Virus record (IMG/VR): IMGVR_UViG_3300020371_000004
Coordinates: 19,362-83,361 of that record
Source of the DNA: a virus
Direction: 5' to 3' (one strand)
Length of the DNA stretch: 64,000 bases
Both the position numbers and the translations under genes were made by a program. Position 1 is the stretch's first letter; each line of letters begins with the position of its first letter. The notes beneath the pieces are model-generated. The model did no database searches. It saw only the letters and a program-made list of their open reading frames with translations, and had not been told where the DNA came from. This document shows, piece after piece, positions 10,547-20,148 of the stretch.

Positions 10547-11256
10547 TGAGTAATAACTATGAAGTTACAGTAACATCTCCAGATTTAACAGTAAATGTTG
10601 ACGATAGTGGTGCCTTTAGTGCTTCTATTAACTATGAAGCACCAACAAAAAGTATTCAACATACCAATTTAATACTTGATAATTTTTCATCTGGATTTGA
10701 TGGCATCACAACGCAATTTCCTCTAACAGTTAATGGTGTTCCTTATTCACCGTCCAATGAACAACAACTGATAATACAAATTAATGGTGTTGTTTTAAGA
10801 CCAACTATTGATTATACAGTTTCTGGTTCAACCATAACATTTGTGATTCCTCCAAGTGGTGGACAAACATTTTCTGGTGTTGCATTACAAACAATTGCAG
10901 ATTTAACTAGAACTGTTGTTTTTCATATTGATAATGGGTCTGTTGATATTCAACCAGGTAGTAAAGGACTACTAACACTTGATGTTGCTGGTACAATTGA
11001 AGAGTGGAGAGTTCTATCCGACCAAACAGGAGTCATTGCTATAGACATTGAAAAGTCAACATTTGATAATTATCCGAATAATTTTTCATCTATTGTGGGT
11101 AGTGAATATCCTGTTCTTATAAATCAGAATAAACGCAAAGATGAAGAGTTAACAACTTGGTCAAAAAACCTCGCACTTGGTGATGTGCTTAAATTTGTAG
11201 TTTTATCATGCACAGGAATTCAAAAATGTTCTGTATTTTTGAAGTTGAAACTTTAA
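10546..11256 (+). CDS. Hypothetical structural protein
   Basis: A 236-aa protein. ATG 10546 overlaps the preceding stop (TGATG), which I prefer over an in-frame TTG three bases earlier. The middle (residues ~40-110) holds a beta module with FDGITTQFPLTVNG and IIQINGVVLRPTIDYTVSG. This is a motif common in phage tail proteins that decorate or cap fibres ('...f...vNGv...p..dYtvsg..itf...p'). I recognise no enzyme motif. It is probably a virion protein of the baseplate or fibre-adaptor group. Confidence 0.62.
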   Translation: MSNNYEVTVTSPDLTVNVDDSGAFSASINYEAPTKSIQHTNLILDNFSSGFDGITTQFPLTVNGVPYSPSNEQQLIIQINGVVLRPTIDYTVSGSTITFVIPPSGGQTFSGVALQTIADLTRTVVFHIDNGSVDIQPGSKGLLTLDVAGTIEEWRVLSDQTGVIAIDIEKSTFDNYPNNFSSIVGSEYPVLINQNKRKDEELTTWSKNLALGDVLKFVVLSCTGIQKCSVFLKLKL

Positions 11257-11273
11257 CATCACTTATTAAACAT

Positions 11274-11281
11274 TATAAATA
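11274..11281 (+). promoter_or_regulatory. Late promoter (perfect TATAAATA)
   Basis: An exact T4 late-promoter octamer in a 70-base gap, 45 bases upstream of ATG 11327. The gene also has a good ribosome binding site (TAGGAGA). With the terminator at 12740-12771, this makes the gene between them an autonomous, probably strongly expressed unit. Confidence 0.75.
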
Positions 11282-11326
11282 AATCTAGAAAGCATTCCAA
11301 TAAACGTAAGATAGGAGACTTTATCA

Positions 11327-12709
11327 ATGGCACTTTTAGTACCAGATTGTGGCGAACTTCAATCCCTAAGGTATCTCGTTAACAGTGATCACAGAATTCC
11401 TAGGAATCTGATTCTAAAACTATATTCTAGTTCAACGACACCTGCTGAAGGGGATGTTCCTTCACAGACAACTTATTATGAACCATATGATGCATCAGGT
11501 TCACTTGGTTATGGTGTTTCACCATCTAACGGATATCCTGGTGTAATTAACAATAGATTTGACCAGGACTATTCCAGACAGTACGGTATTCTCCTTAATG
11601 GTAATCTTTGGAATGTAAGAACGATTACCACTGCAATCGCAACTCCTACTGGTTCTGGTACAGTTAACGAGTATCTAATTACTGTTGATAGCACAACCAA
11701 CATTGCTGTTGGTCACTATGTAAGTGGTGGTGGTGTTGGTTCCAACGCAACTGTTGCTGCAATCGATGGTAACACAATCGTCCTAACTGTTCCTAACACA
11801 TCTACGTTTACCAACCAACCACTTGAGTTTGGTGTTGGTACAACTACTGCATCCTATCCTGAGCAAACTTTCACCTTCACCTCTGCTGCTAATAACCAGT
11901 ATGGTTACTACCTAGTAAGAGCAAATAACCTTCCTAAGGAAATCCACGGTGTTGAGAATGCTACTTCTGTTGCTGAAGCAGTTGCAATTGGTAAGACTCT
12001 AACAACTGGTACTATCGGTCAGTCATACTTGACTCTCTTCGATAAGAAGTACGAGCCAACCATCACTGGAACTGGTGGTGATTACGAACTGACAGTTAAC
12101 GTTAACACTGGTATCACAACTAACCAAAGAGTTGCAGGTCTTGGTATTGCAGATGGAACCAGAGTTACTGGTGTAACTGGAACTACAATTTACCTGTCTA
12201 AGGCACTGACTGGTTCTGCTTCTGGAATCGGTACATTCTTCGAGAACGTTGGTGAAGACATCTGTGTAGGTATGGCAGTTACCCACAGCAACGTACAGGG
12301 TGAAGTTAATGCAATTACTCCTGGTACTAAGGTTACTGGTTTCGATGAAATCGAGAGAATTGTATATCTTGATAAGGAACTAGTTAACAACGTACAGACT
12401 GCTACTGGTGACCAAGTTAACTTCGGTACTTCTCACGTCACTGCAACTGACCACGGTCTACAACCAGGTGATGTAATCTACTTGGCAGCAGGTGCAGGTA
12501 ATACAACTACCCAATCCTCAACTTACACTGTACACCGTTCACTCGACGCAAATACTTTCTCAACCGTACCTGCTCTTGCAGTTGGTGCAGGTGGAAGTTC
12601 CACAATCTACAGCAGCATCATGTTTGCTGAAAGATTTACAAACGGTCCATACAACATTCAGAACAACGGTGACCAAATTAAGGTTACCCTTAACATCAGC
12701 CTTGACTGA
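11327..12709 (+). CDS. Structural protein in its own transcription unit
   Basis: A 460-aa protein with no family I can name. It is beta-rich and Gly/Thr/Val-rich. It starts MALLVPDCGELQSLRYLVNS and has repeated small beta units (TGTGGDYELTVNVNTG, ATDHGLQPGDVIYLAAGAG). No signal peptide or catalytic motif is seen. A perfect late promoter upstream, a strong ribosome binding site and an intrinsic terminator downstream suggest high late expression, as for a multi-copy virion protein. Codon choice is visibly richer in C-ending codons than in the flanking fibre genes. A tail fibre or decoration role is inference. Confidence 0.65.
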   Translation: MALLVPDCGELQSLRYLVNSDHRIPRNLILKLYSSSTTPAEGDVPSQTTYYEPYDASGSLGYGVSPSNGYPGVINNRFDQDYSRQYGILLNGNLWNVRTITTAIATPTGSGTVNEYLITVDSTTNIAVGHYVSGGGVGSNATVAAIDGNTIVLTVPNTSTFTNQPLEFGVGTTTASYPEQTFTFTSAANNQYGYYLVRANNLPKEIHGVENATSVAEAVAIGKTLTTGTIGQSYLTLFDKKYEPTITGTGGDYELTVNVNTGITTNQRVAGLGIADGTRVTGVTGTTIYLSKALTGSASGIGTFFENVGEDICVGMAVTHSNVQGEVNAITPGTKVTGFDEIERIVYLDKELVNNVQTATGDQVNFGTSHVTATDHGLQPGDVIYLAAGAGNTTTQSSTYTVHRSLDANTFSTVPALAVGAGGSSTIYSSIMFAERFTNGPYNIQNNGDQIKVTLNISLD

Positions 12710-12739
12710 TACATTTTACTTGATTTCATACTATATCAT

Positions 12740-12771
12740 GGAGGGGTTGCGGAATCGTGGCCCCTCCTTTT
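12740..12771 (+). terminator. Intrinsic terminator
   Basis: GGAGGGG (12740-12746) pairs perfectly with CCCCTCC (12761-12767) around a 14-base loop, followed by TTTT. It lies 30 bases after the 460-aa gene and 28 bases before the next start. It is the clearest factor-independent terminator in the window. Confidence 0.85.
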
Positions 12772-12798
12772 CCTTGTTTTCACTAAAGAGAATGCGAG

Positions 12799-14997
12799 AT
12801 GCCAGCACTTAATGTAGGAATAAATTCAACCTTTGAGCAGCAAAGACTTGTCATCAATACACTTGCAGTTGATGTCAATTCTATCCTTACTGGAACTGCT
12901 GGAATAGCAACGTACTCACCATTGTCGGGAATTGCATCTAATGCAGTTCGTCTAGATGGTCAGTTACCAAGTTATTACCTGGATTATGGGAACCATACTG
13001 GAACACCAACCAGTTTATCTCAGTTTACTAATGATGTAGGTTTCATTACTTCATTTAACATTAACAGTGGAGTCACTGTTAGTGGTGTCATGACTGCTAC
13101 AACATTTGATGGTAATCTGACAGGTAATGTAACTGGAACACTTTTTGGTAATGTTAGTGGTGGTAATGTAAGTGGTACTTTATCTGGTGATGGAAGCAAT
13201 ATTTCTAACCTAAATGCTTCTAGGATAACATCAGGCACCTTGAGTGCTTCACATATTCCTGTACTCAACCAGAATACTTCTGGAACTGCTGCAGGACTAA
13301 GTGGTAACCCAACTATCGGAATTACTTCTTTAACGGCATCAGGGAGGATTGTAGGTGCTGCTGTAGATAACGTAATTCCATTCTTATATTCCGATTTAAG
13401 TGACTTGCCAAGTGCAAGTAGTTATCATGGTGCATTTGCTCACGTTCATAACACAGGTTCAGCATACTTTGCACATGGTGGAAACTGGGAAAAACTCGTA
13501 AATTATAATACTGATTCAGATAATATATCCATTGGTGGTACATTATCTGCTGTTGGTGATGTCGTAGTTACTGGTATTGTAACTGCTACTAGATTCTTTG
13601 GAGATGGTTCTCAACTAACAGGTGTTGGTGGTGGATCTGGTGGACTACAGATTTATGATGAATATAACCTAATTGGTACAGCATCTTCACTTAACTTTGT
13701 TGGTGGAAATATATCAGCAAACTTTGTTAATGGTTATGTTACAGTTAACGTAACTGATACTGATACAAATTATTGGGAAAGAAATAGTTCTGGAATTAGT
13801 ACAACATCATATCTTGGTATTCAGACCTCAAATCCAAACTATTCATTGGAAGTTGGTCCATATGGAAGTACTGGTATTGATTTTTATGTTCATGGAAGAA
13901 GTTGGTTTAATAATCAAATCAATACCCCAATTGTTGGTTTAGGAACACTTTCAATTAACTCGGAAACTAGGCTTTCTTCTTTACCTAGAATTGTAACATC
14001 AGAACTTGCAGTTGGTAACATCTCTACGACTAGAGTTCTTAACGTTACAGGTGATGCACATATTGGGGCAGGATTAACAGTCCATGGTGAACTTGATATT
14101 AATGATGATTTAAGAGTTAAAGATAACAAATATATTACTGTTGGTGATGGATTTGACCTATCAATTTATCATGATACGATTAATAGTCATATTGCCGACC
14201 AGGGAACTGGTAGTCTGATTATTCGTGGTAGTGATGTTGTAATTAAAAATGCAGCAGACAGCAAAGTATCTGCAGAATTTACAGGTGGTGCAGAAGCAAA
14301 ACTTTTCTACGATAATTCAGAGAAGTTTTCTACAGTTAGCACTGGTACAACAACTTATGGTACGCACTTTGCAACAAGATTTGCGGGTGATGGAAGTCTA
14401 CTAACAGGTGTTATTTCTTCATCAAGTGTTGGTCTCGCAATTCAAGGTGCAGGAACTCCAGTTGGTACTGCTACTACATTAAACTTTGTTGGTGCTGGTG
14501 TAAATCCAACAGTTACTGGTGGTATTGCAACCATTGATATTTCTGCTGCAGTTGGTAGTGCAGGTAGATTTAAGGATGGTACTTCAGGTATACATACAAC
14601 AGCACCTGCTGTAGGTTTAGGTACAACTAATCCAAAAACACAACTCCAGGTTGGTGATGTTTATGGTATAGAGGTCTATAGTGGTATTACATCAGTCACT
14701 GCTGGTGTTGCAACTGATGGTGTAGGTGGATGGACTATTGCCGATACAGATTTCCTAAGTGTAGATTACAAACTATACTTTAATTACAATGGCACAGTTC
14801 AAACCCAGAGAGCATCAGTGATGCATGATGGAACCACAGCATATGTTCAACCATATGCAATGATGATGACAGGAAATACTGCAGTAATGTCAATTGATGC
14901 AGTAATTTCAAATGGACAAGTAATTCCAAGATGGACACCAGGAACTGGAATAACTGGTATTGTTACATATAGAGTAGTAAGGGAGTCAATGCTATGA
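12799..14997 (+). CDS. Tail-fibre-like repetitive protein 1
   Basis: A 732-aa low-complexity beta protein rich in Gly, Thr, Ser and Asn. It carries the recurring module 'G(I/V)VTATxFxGDGSxLTGV' (e.g. TATRFFGDGSQLTGV and TRFAGDGSLLTGV) and shorter NLTGNVTGTLFGNVSGG repeats, features of long fibres in marine T4-like phages. The C-terminal ~100 residues (RASVMHDGTTAYVQPYAMM) match the C-terminal domain of the 973-aa fibre at 20149, so this is a shared tip domain. The stop overlaps the start of the downstream protease (ATGA), so fibre and protease are likely translated together. It is probably part of a host-recognition fibre. Confidence 0.72.
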   Translation: MPALNVGINSTFEQQRLVINTLAVDVNSILTGTAGIATYSPLSGIASNAVRLDGQLPSYYLDYGNHTGTPTSLSQFTNDVGFITSFNINSGVTVSGVMTATTFDGNLTGNVTGTLFGNVSGGNVSGTLSGDGSNISNLNASRITSGTLSASHIPVLNQNTSGTAAGLSGNPTIGITSLTASGRIVGAAVDNVIPFLYSDLSDLPSASSYHGAFAHVHNTGSAYFAHGGNWEKLVNYNTDSDNISIGGTLSAVGDVVVTGIVTATRFFGDGSQLTGVGGGSGGLQIYDEYNLIGTASSLNFVGGNISANFVNGYVTVNVTDTDTNYWERNSSGISTTSYLGIQTSNPNYSLEVGPYGSTGIDFYVHGRSWFNNQINTPIVGLGTLSINSETRLSSLPRIVTSELAVGNISTTRVLNVTGDAHIGAGLTVHGELDINDDLRVKDNKYITVGDGFDLSIYHDTINSHIADQGTGSLIIRGSDVVIKNAADSKVSAEFTGGAEAKLFYDNSEKFSTVSTGTTTYGTHFATRFAGDGSLLTGVISSSSVGLAIQGAGTPVGTATTLNFVGAGVNPTVTGGIATIDISAAVGSAGRFKDGTSGIHTTAPAVGLGTTNPKTQLQVGDVYGIEVYSGITSVTAGVATDGVGGWTIADTDFLSVDYKLYFNYNGTVQTQRASVMHDGTTAYVQPYAMMMTGNTAVMSIDAVISNGQVIPRWTPGTGITGIVTYRVVRESML

Positions 14998-17588
14998 TTA
15001 TAGACTGGACTGACGAAGAGAATATTGAAGCACTAAATCAAGCATATCAAGATGAGATTGCTGAGTTAGAGAAGGTTCCTGATGATCCAACAGCAAGGGT
15101 TCAGTATGTTATTGGGTGCGAAAATGCTTCGGATTGGCAATATGTCCATCAAGTATTAATCACTGATGGTACTAGTGAAAATATTCTTCCAACAAATTCA
15201 ATAAATTGTGTAGATGATTGTAAGCATAGTCCCGTAAAAGGAAGATATATTTTAACTGCTGAGCAAGCAGAAACAATAAAAGAGCACCCAAAAGTTAAAT
15301 ATATTCACCCAGACTTTAGTAGATACCAGGGAACATATAAACCACCTACACACGAAATTATATGTGCTGCTAAGTACAATAGGTATAACAGTAATAGAAG
15401 GCAGTATAGGGATATGCAAGTATCCATGCCATATACACCTACAGATGCAGAAGCAGGACGTAGTGGATATCAGCTATCTAGGTGTATGCAAGTTGATGAC
15501 CCTTGGTGGGGTGAAACTGGAACATATCAAACAAAGAATGATGTTGTTTTAAATCAAAAAATTCAGCAATATGGTGATGCTTCTGATGTTGATGTAATTG
15601 TTACAGATACTGAAGCATGGTATGGACATCCAGAGTTTATTAATACCGCAATAAGAAGTACAGCAACTAATGATGGATATAATTCCACTGGTTCTGGTCC
15701 TTCAAACTATAGAGGTGGTAATGTTTTACCTGGTAATGGTTATTGTGATATTTTAGACATTTACTTAGACGCACCATATTACATCGATCCAGATTTCTTT
15801 GATAATGACCCAGGAAATAGATTGATAACAAGATTTGATGGAACTATGGTTCCTGTTGAATCTGTAGCAAGAAGTTGGTGGTCTAGTAATTCACTATCTT
15901 CGAGATCATCAAAGTTTGTAAGTCCAAGTAATGGTGGTACTGCCACTGGACTTAACGATTTTGGTGTTATTAATGGTGGTAGTCAATGGACCTCCTATAC
16001 CAGAGCAAGAAATAATGGTTCAAATAGTGCATATTGCACAGGAAGTGGAACTCATGCTACTCAATGTATGGGTGTTTGTTATGGAAGGGGACAAGGATGG
16101 GCATATAATGCAAATAAGTGGCATATAAACAATATTGGTAGCAGTGCTGTTAGTATTGAAGGATCTGCAGATTTAATTAAAGTATTCCACAACTGCAAAC
16201 CTAATAATCCGTCTTTAGGGACAAAAGACCCAACATTAACAAGTAATAGCTGGGGATATCGTTCCACTTCTCACTCTACCGTTTATAGTGCTGGTTCTAA
16301 TTATGTGTTTTTCAGGCATGGTCAAGGAACTGGTAATGTAGCTGCAGCATCTGCGTCATATAGTAGCTCATCTACTATGCCAAATTGTCTTAGAACTGTT
16401 GGATATTATGGTGATGGTGGTAGAATGAAGGGAGAAATGCTTCCTAATTCTATGGTGACTGCATGGACTGAACTGGTTGATGCTGGAGTTATCACTGTAG
16501 TTGCTGCAGGAAATTCAAACCAAAAGCAAGTTCAACCAAATCATCCAGATTTTGATAATTTCTGGACACATAGTGGAACTGGTGGTGGAGGTGGTTCAAA
16601 TACTAATTTACTTGCGAATACTCATTATGAGTTTAGTGTTGAATGTTATAACACAATGAACAGACCTGGATTCCCACAGCAGGTTGGTAGACATACAGAT
16701 TCTAATGGTAACGTTGTACTGAACAAGGTTATTAATATGGGTGCATTAGATTATCAGTATCAATCAACTGGGCATGAGAGAAAAGTAAATTATAGTGATA
16801 TGGGTAATGGTATTGATTGTTATGCACCAGCAGATGATGCTTTAGGTGCAACTAGAGGAAGTTCTGGTGAAGGAATCCACCCAGAGACATATCCTGAACT
16901 TTCTGTTACAGCAGTCGATAATGATTTTGGTGGTACAAGTTCTGCATGTCCAGTAGCAGCAGGATTGATTGCAACTAAACTGCAGTATAACAGGGCATGG
17001 TCTTGGAGTGATGTAAAAACTTGGATTCTAAACTTAACCCAACAAAATACAAGTAAGTTTTATGTTGGAAATGAAGCAACAACAGTTACTTCTAATGATT
17101 GGCAAGATACCGTCCATCTTAACGGAGGTAGTCCTATCGTCATATATGACAAGGAAACAGGACAAGAGCCTTCTGGTGGTTTTGGAAGTATTCAATCTAA
17201 TACTTATTCAATCACAGAAGGAGCTACAATTAATGTAACAATACATGCAGTTGGTGTTTCTGCTGGAACATATTATTATTCTATCGAAAGTATTCCAGGT
17301 GAAGATTACACAGTTCCAGGAGATGGATTTAGTCCTACAGGAACAACAGGCAATATTTCTTATAATGGTACTGGAAATATTACCTTTAACATAGTTACAA
17401 CCACTGATTTAATTACAACTACAGACGCTAGAATAAGAATTAGAATTCGGGAAAATGCTGTTAACGGACCAATCGTTGCAACTACTGACGATATTATAGT
17501 TACTGGAACATTAGACCCAGTACCATTCCAGTTTGCGTCTGGTGGAGCTCAGTGGGGTGGTGGTGTCATAGTGACTTTTCAACCGTAA
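14994..17588 (+). CDS. Subtilisin-family (S8) serine protease, virion-associated, paralogue 1
   Basis: 864 aa. Residues ~35-107 look like an I9-type propeptide (RYILTAEQAETIKEHPKVKY, followed by IHPD). The S8 domain follows with all expected residues: Asp205 (VIVTDTEAWYGHPEF), His354 (GTHATQCMG), oxyanion Asn507 (VVAAGNSNQ) and Ser649 (GGTSSACPVAAG). The Asp motif is DTE instead of the usual DTG. A C-terminal ~140-residue beta domain (YSITEGATINVTIHA) resembles Calx-beta/Ig-like modules. No signal peptide is seen, so action on or in the virion is more likely than secretion. The gene overlaps the upstream fibre gene by four bases. It could cleave host surface proteins or mature adjacent fibres; which is unknown. 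Fold and catalytic residues are clear; activity is inferred. Confidence 0.85.
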   Translation: MIIDWTDEENIEALNQAYQDEIAELEKVPDDPTARVQYVIGCENASDWQYVHQVLITDGTSENILPTNSINCVDDCKHSPVKGRYILTAEQAETIKEHPKVKYIHPDFSRYQGTYKPPTHEIICAAKYNRYNSNRRQYRDMQVSMPYTPTDAEAGRSGYQLSRCMQVDDPWWGETGTYQTKNDVVLNQKIQQYGDASDVDVIVTDTEAWYGHPEFINTAIRSTATNDGYNSTGSGPSNYRGGNVLPGNGYCDILDIYLDAPYYIDPDFFDNDPGNRLITRFDGTMVPVESVARSWWSSNSLSSRSSKFVSPSNGGTATGLNDFGVINGGSQWTSYTRARNNGSNSAYCTGSGTHATQCMGVCYGRGQGWAYNANKWHINNIGSSAVSIEGSADLIKVFHNCKPNNPSLGTKDPTLTSNSWGYRSTSHSTVYSAGSNYVFFRHGQGTGNVAAASASYSSSSTMPNCLRTVGYYGDGGRMKGEMLPNSMVTAWTELVDAGVITVVAAGNSNQKQVQPNHPDFDNFWTHSGTGGGGGSNTNLLANTHYEFSVECYNTMNRPGFPQQVGRHTDSNGNVVLNKVINMGALDYQYQSTGHERKVNYSDMGNGIDCYAPADDALGATRGSSGEGIHPETYPELSVTAVDNDFGGTSSACPVAAGLIATKLQYNRAWSWSDVKTWILNLTQQNTSKFYVGNEATTVTSNDWQDTVHLNGGSPIVIYDKETGQEPSGGFGSIQSNTYSITEGATINVTIHAVGVSAGTYYYSIESIPGEDYTVPGDGFSPTGTTGNISYNGTGNITFNIVTTTDLITTTDARIRIRIRENAVNGPIVATTDDIIVTGTLDPVPFQFASGGAQWGGGVIVTFQP

Positions 17589-17595
17589 CTAAATA
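17589..17595 (+). promoter_or_regulatory. Late promoter (CTAAATA)
   Basis: CTAAATA begins immediately after the TAA stop at 17586-17588 and lies 29 bases upstream of the second protease gene. Confidence 0.6.
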
Positions 17596-17623
17596 GTAAA
17601 AAGTTCTAGTGTTTACTTGAAAT

Positions 17624-20119
17624 ATGTTTGACGAAGAAATTCTAGAAACACCTGGGTTTCAGGAAGAAAAAGACAAACTTCCTAAAGAACCAGAAGGTGA
17701 TGTAGATAAGGAATATGTTGTCGTTTGCCATACCAATGAAGGATGGCAAACGATTCATAGTCTCATCATGGAAGAAAATACTTCCGAGGACTATGTTCCT
17801 AATACATCAAAGAAATGTTGCAATGATAAGAAACATAGTCCTACTAGAGGAATCTATATGATGACAGACTCTGAGGCAGAGGAACTCAGGTCCCATGAAT
17901 TAGTTGAGACTGTAAATATTAATCGTGCTGCATATCCAGGAACATATAGAATTGATCCTGCTTTAATGAAAGATGGAATTGGACCACAATATAGGTATGG
18001 TTCAAATGTTAAACACCAAAAAGACCCTACTTTTCCATCTACTCCTACATTAGCAGATTTAAATCGTGCTGGATATGCTATCTTAAGACATTCCTCGTAT
18101 CAAGATCCTTGGTATGGAAGTTCAGCATCTACAGTAATTAATGATAGAGCTCAGCATTATGGTGCTGGTGAAGATACTGATATCATTACTGTTGACGAAG
18201 ATATGTGGTTTGGACATATCGAATTTCAAAATAATACAGGAACTGGTCCAACTAACTACAAGGGAGGAAATGTTCTTCCAGGAAATGGAACTTGCGATTT
18301 GCTATGTTTGGTGAATGATTCACCATATTATATTGACCCAGATTTCTTTGATGCTGATCCAGCAAATAGATTAGAAACTAGATGGGATGGAACAATAGTC
18401 CCAACGGAAGCTGCTGCTAATGGTTGGTGGCGTAATAACTCATTGTCATATAGGTCATCAAAGTTTGTAAGTCCGTCTAATGGTGGTACTGCTACTGGTA
18501 ATAATGATTTCGGCACTATACTTGTTTCATCTAATTATACTAGAGCAAGACAAAATGGATCCAATACTGCATATCAAACCAGTGGTGGAAGTCATTCAAC
18601 ACCATGTGCTTCCTTAGCATATGGGAGAAGTTATGGATGGGCATATAATGCAAATAAGTGGCATATTGCCCTTATGGGTTCTTATGCTGTAGATGAAGAA
18701 GATATTTTTGATATGATAAAAATATTTCATCAGTGTAAACCAATAAATCCCACATACGGAAATAGAGACCATACATTATGTACAAATAGTTATGGTTATA
18801 GGTCTTATGCTCCACCATCTAGTGGATATTACTATTATGAGACCCCCGATGATGGTACTGGAGGAGTTTACTATTCGTCAAAACCTAAATTTCTTAGTAA
18901 TTTTTATCAAAGTTATATTAGATCTGAGATGCTCCCCAATTCATTACTAACTGCTGGTAATGAAATGATTGATGCTGGTGTTATTTTTGTGTGTTCTGCA
19001 GGAAATACTAGACAAAAACTAGTGAAGGCAACCCACCCATCTTGGTATAACTATGTTTCTACTAGTAATAACCACACTATGGCAGATACACAATTCAGTT
19101 CTGGTGGATTCAATTGGGTGAAATCTGTAAATAGACAAGGATTTCCTGGTCAAATTGGTAAAGTTGGTGTTGGAACAAATACTGTTTATAGAACTTTTCC
19201 AATTGGATGCCTAAGTGGTGGCCACCGTTCAGATGGAAGAGAGCAAAGAGCAGTTTACAGCAATATGGGTAATCTAATTGTTGGATTTGCTGCTGGTGAT
19301 AGGCAAGCAGCAGCATGTGATGACAACGCTGGTTCTCGTAAGAATCGTTATGATGCTTATTATACTCTTAATGGAGTTCAATCTGTAGAGTCTGAAGATA
19401 GAGAATTTAATGGTACAAGTGCTGCATCTCCAGTAGCTTGCGGATTCTTAGCAACTAAAATGCAGCATAATAGGACTTGGGACTGGCAAGATTTGATGAA
19501 CTGGATTGAAAGTTTGACTCCAGTCAATAGTTCAGAATTTTATTATGGTACTGAATCAACTACTGCTACAGATAATAACTGGGATGATGATTACAGTATA
19601 GAAGGTCATCCTGGATATGTATTTTATGATGCAACAACTGGTGGAAATGAATCTTCTTATAGGTGGGATGCTGCTTCTGGTAATGTTGCTACACAAAATC
19701 CTAAAGAAGTAACAGAAGGTGGTACTGCAACTGTCACACTCTCCACTAATGCACCTGACGGAACTTACTATTACGTTGTTGAGAAAGATGACCACCAATC
19801 TGATATTCAAGCAAGTGATTTTGATACAGGAGGAGGTTTCCTGGGAATGTATGGTGCATTCTCTGTTTCTGGTGGTGCAGCAACACTTAATTTCAAAATT
19901 GCAGCTGATGCAGTTGCAGTAAATGAAACAGAATCATTTAGAGTTAGAGTTAGGAGTGGTAGCACTACAGGACCTGTTGTTGCAACTTCACATGATTTTA
20001 TAATTTTAGATTCTTCCTCTGGAGGTGGTGGTGGTGGTGGAGGAACACCAGCAACACCTTTCGTTTTTGCATCTGGTGACGGTCTGACATTTACTGGTGT
20101 CAGCATAAGTTTCTCTTGA
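17624..20119 (+). CDS. Subtilisin-family (S8) serine protease, virion-associated, paralogue 2
   Basis: 831 aa, collinear with the preceding gene: I9-like propeptide (~residues 28-100, GIYMMTDSEAEELRSHELVE), then the S8 domain. Catalytic positions are Asp191 (ITVDEDMWFGHIEF), His324 (GGSHSTPCASLAYG), Asn461 (VCSAGNTRQK) and Ser599 (NGTSAASPVACG). The Asp motif is DED rather than DTG, a departure near the active site. After the protease comes a beta domain beginning EVTEGGTATVTLST, then a polyglycine stretch and a C-terminus (FASGDGLTFTGVSISFS) matching the end of paralogue 1. It is transcribed from its own late promoter. Strong similarity in N- and C-terminal segments shows recent duplication within the locus. 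Confidence 0.85.
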   Translation: MFDEEILETPGFQEEKDKLPKEPEGDVDKEYVVVCHTNEGWQTIHSLIMEENTSEDYVPNTSKKCCNDKKHSPTRGIYMMTDSEAEELRSHELVETVNINRAAYPGTYRIDPALMKDGIGPQYRYGSNVKHQKDPTFPSTPTLADLNRAGYAILRHSSYQDPWYGSSASTVINDRAQHYGAGEDTDIITVDEDMWFGHIEFQNNTGTGPTNYKGGNVLPGNGTCDLLCLVNDSPYYIDPDFFDADPANRLETRWDGTIVPTEAAANGWWRNNSLSYRSSKFVSPSNGGTATGNNDFGTILVSSNYTRARQNGSNTAYQTSGGSHSTPCASLAYGRSYGWAYNANKWHIALMGSYAVDEEDIFDMIKIFHQCKPINPTYGNRDHTLCTNSYGYRSYAPPSSGYYYYETPDDGTGGVYYSSKPKFLSNFYQSYIRSEMLPNSLLTAGNEMIDAGVIFVCSAGNTRQKLVKATHPSWYNYVSTSNNHTMADTQFSSGGFNWVKSVNRQGFPGQIGKVGVGTNTVYRTFPIGCLSGGHRSDGREQRAVYSNMGNLIVGFAAGDRQAAACDDNAGSRKNRYDAYYTLNGVQSVESEDREFNGTSAASPVACGFLATKMQHNRTWDWQDLMNWIESLTPVNSSEFYYGTESTTATDNNWDDDYSIEGHPGYVFYDATTGGNESSYRWDAASGNVATQNPKEVTEGGTATVTLSTNAPDGTYYYVVEKDDHQSDIQASDFDTGGGFLGMYGAFSVSGGAATLNFKIAADAVAVNETESFRVRVRSGSTTGPVVATSHDFIILDSSSGGGGGGGGTPATPFVFASGDGLTFTGVSISFS

Positions 20120-20125
20120 TAAATA
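20118..20125 (+). promoter_or_regulatory. Late promoter (GATAAATA) overlapping a stop codon
   Basis: GATAAATA shares two bases with the TGA stop of the second protease (20117-20119) and is 23 bases upstream of the next ATG. Confidence 0.6.
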
Positions 20126-20148
20126 ACTAAAAGTAGTATTCCCATCAG

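Noticed and set aside
19807-20145. Minus-strand open frame with a proline run near the end of protease 2
   Set aside because: The polyproline is the antisense of the polyglycine linker on the + strand; no independent signals.
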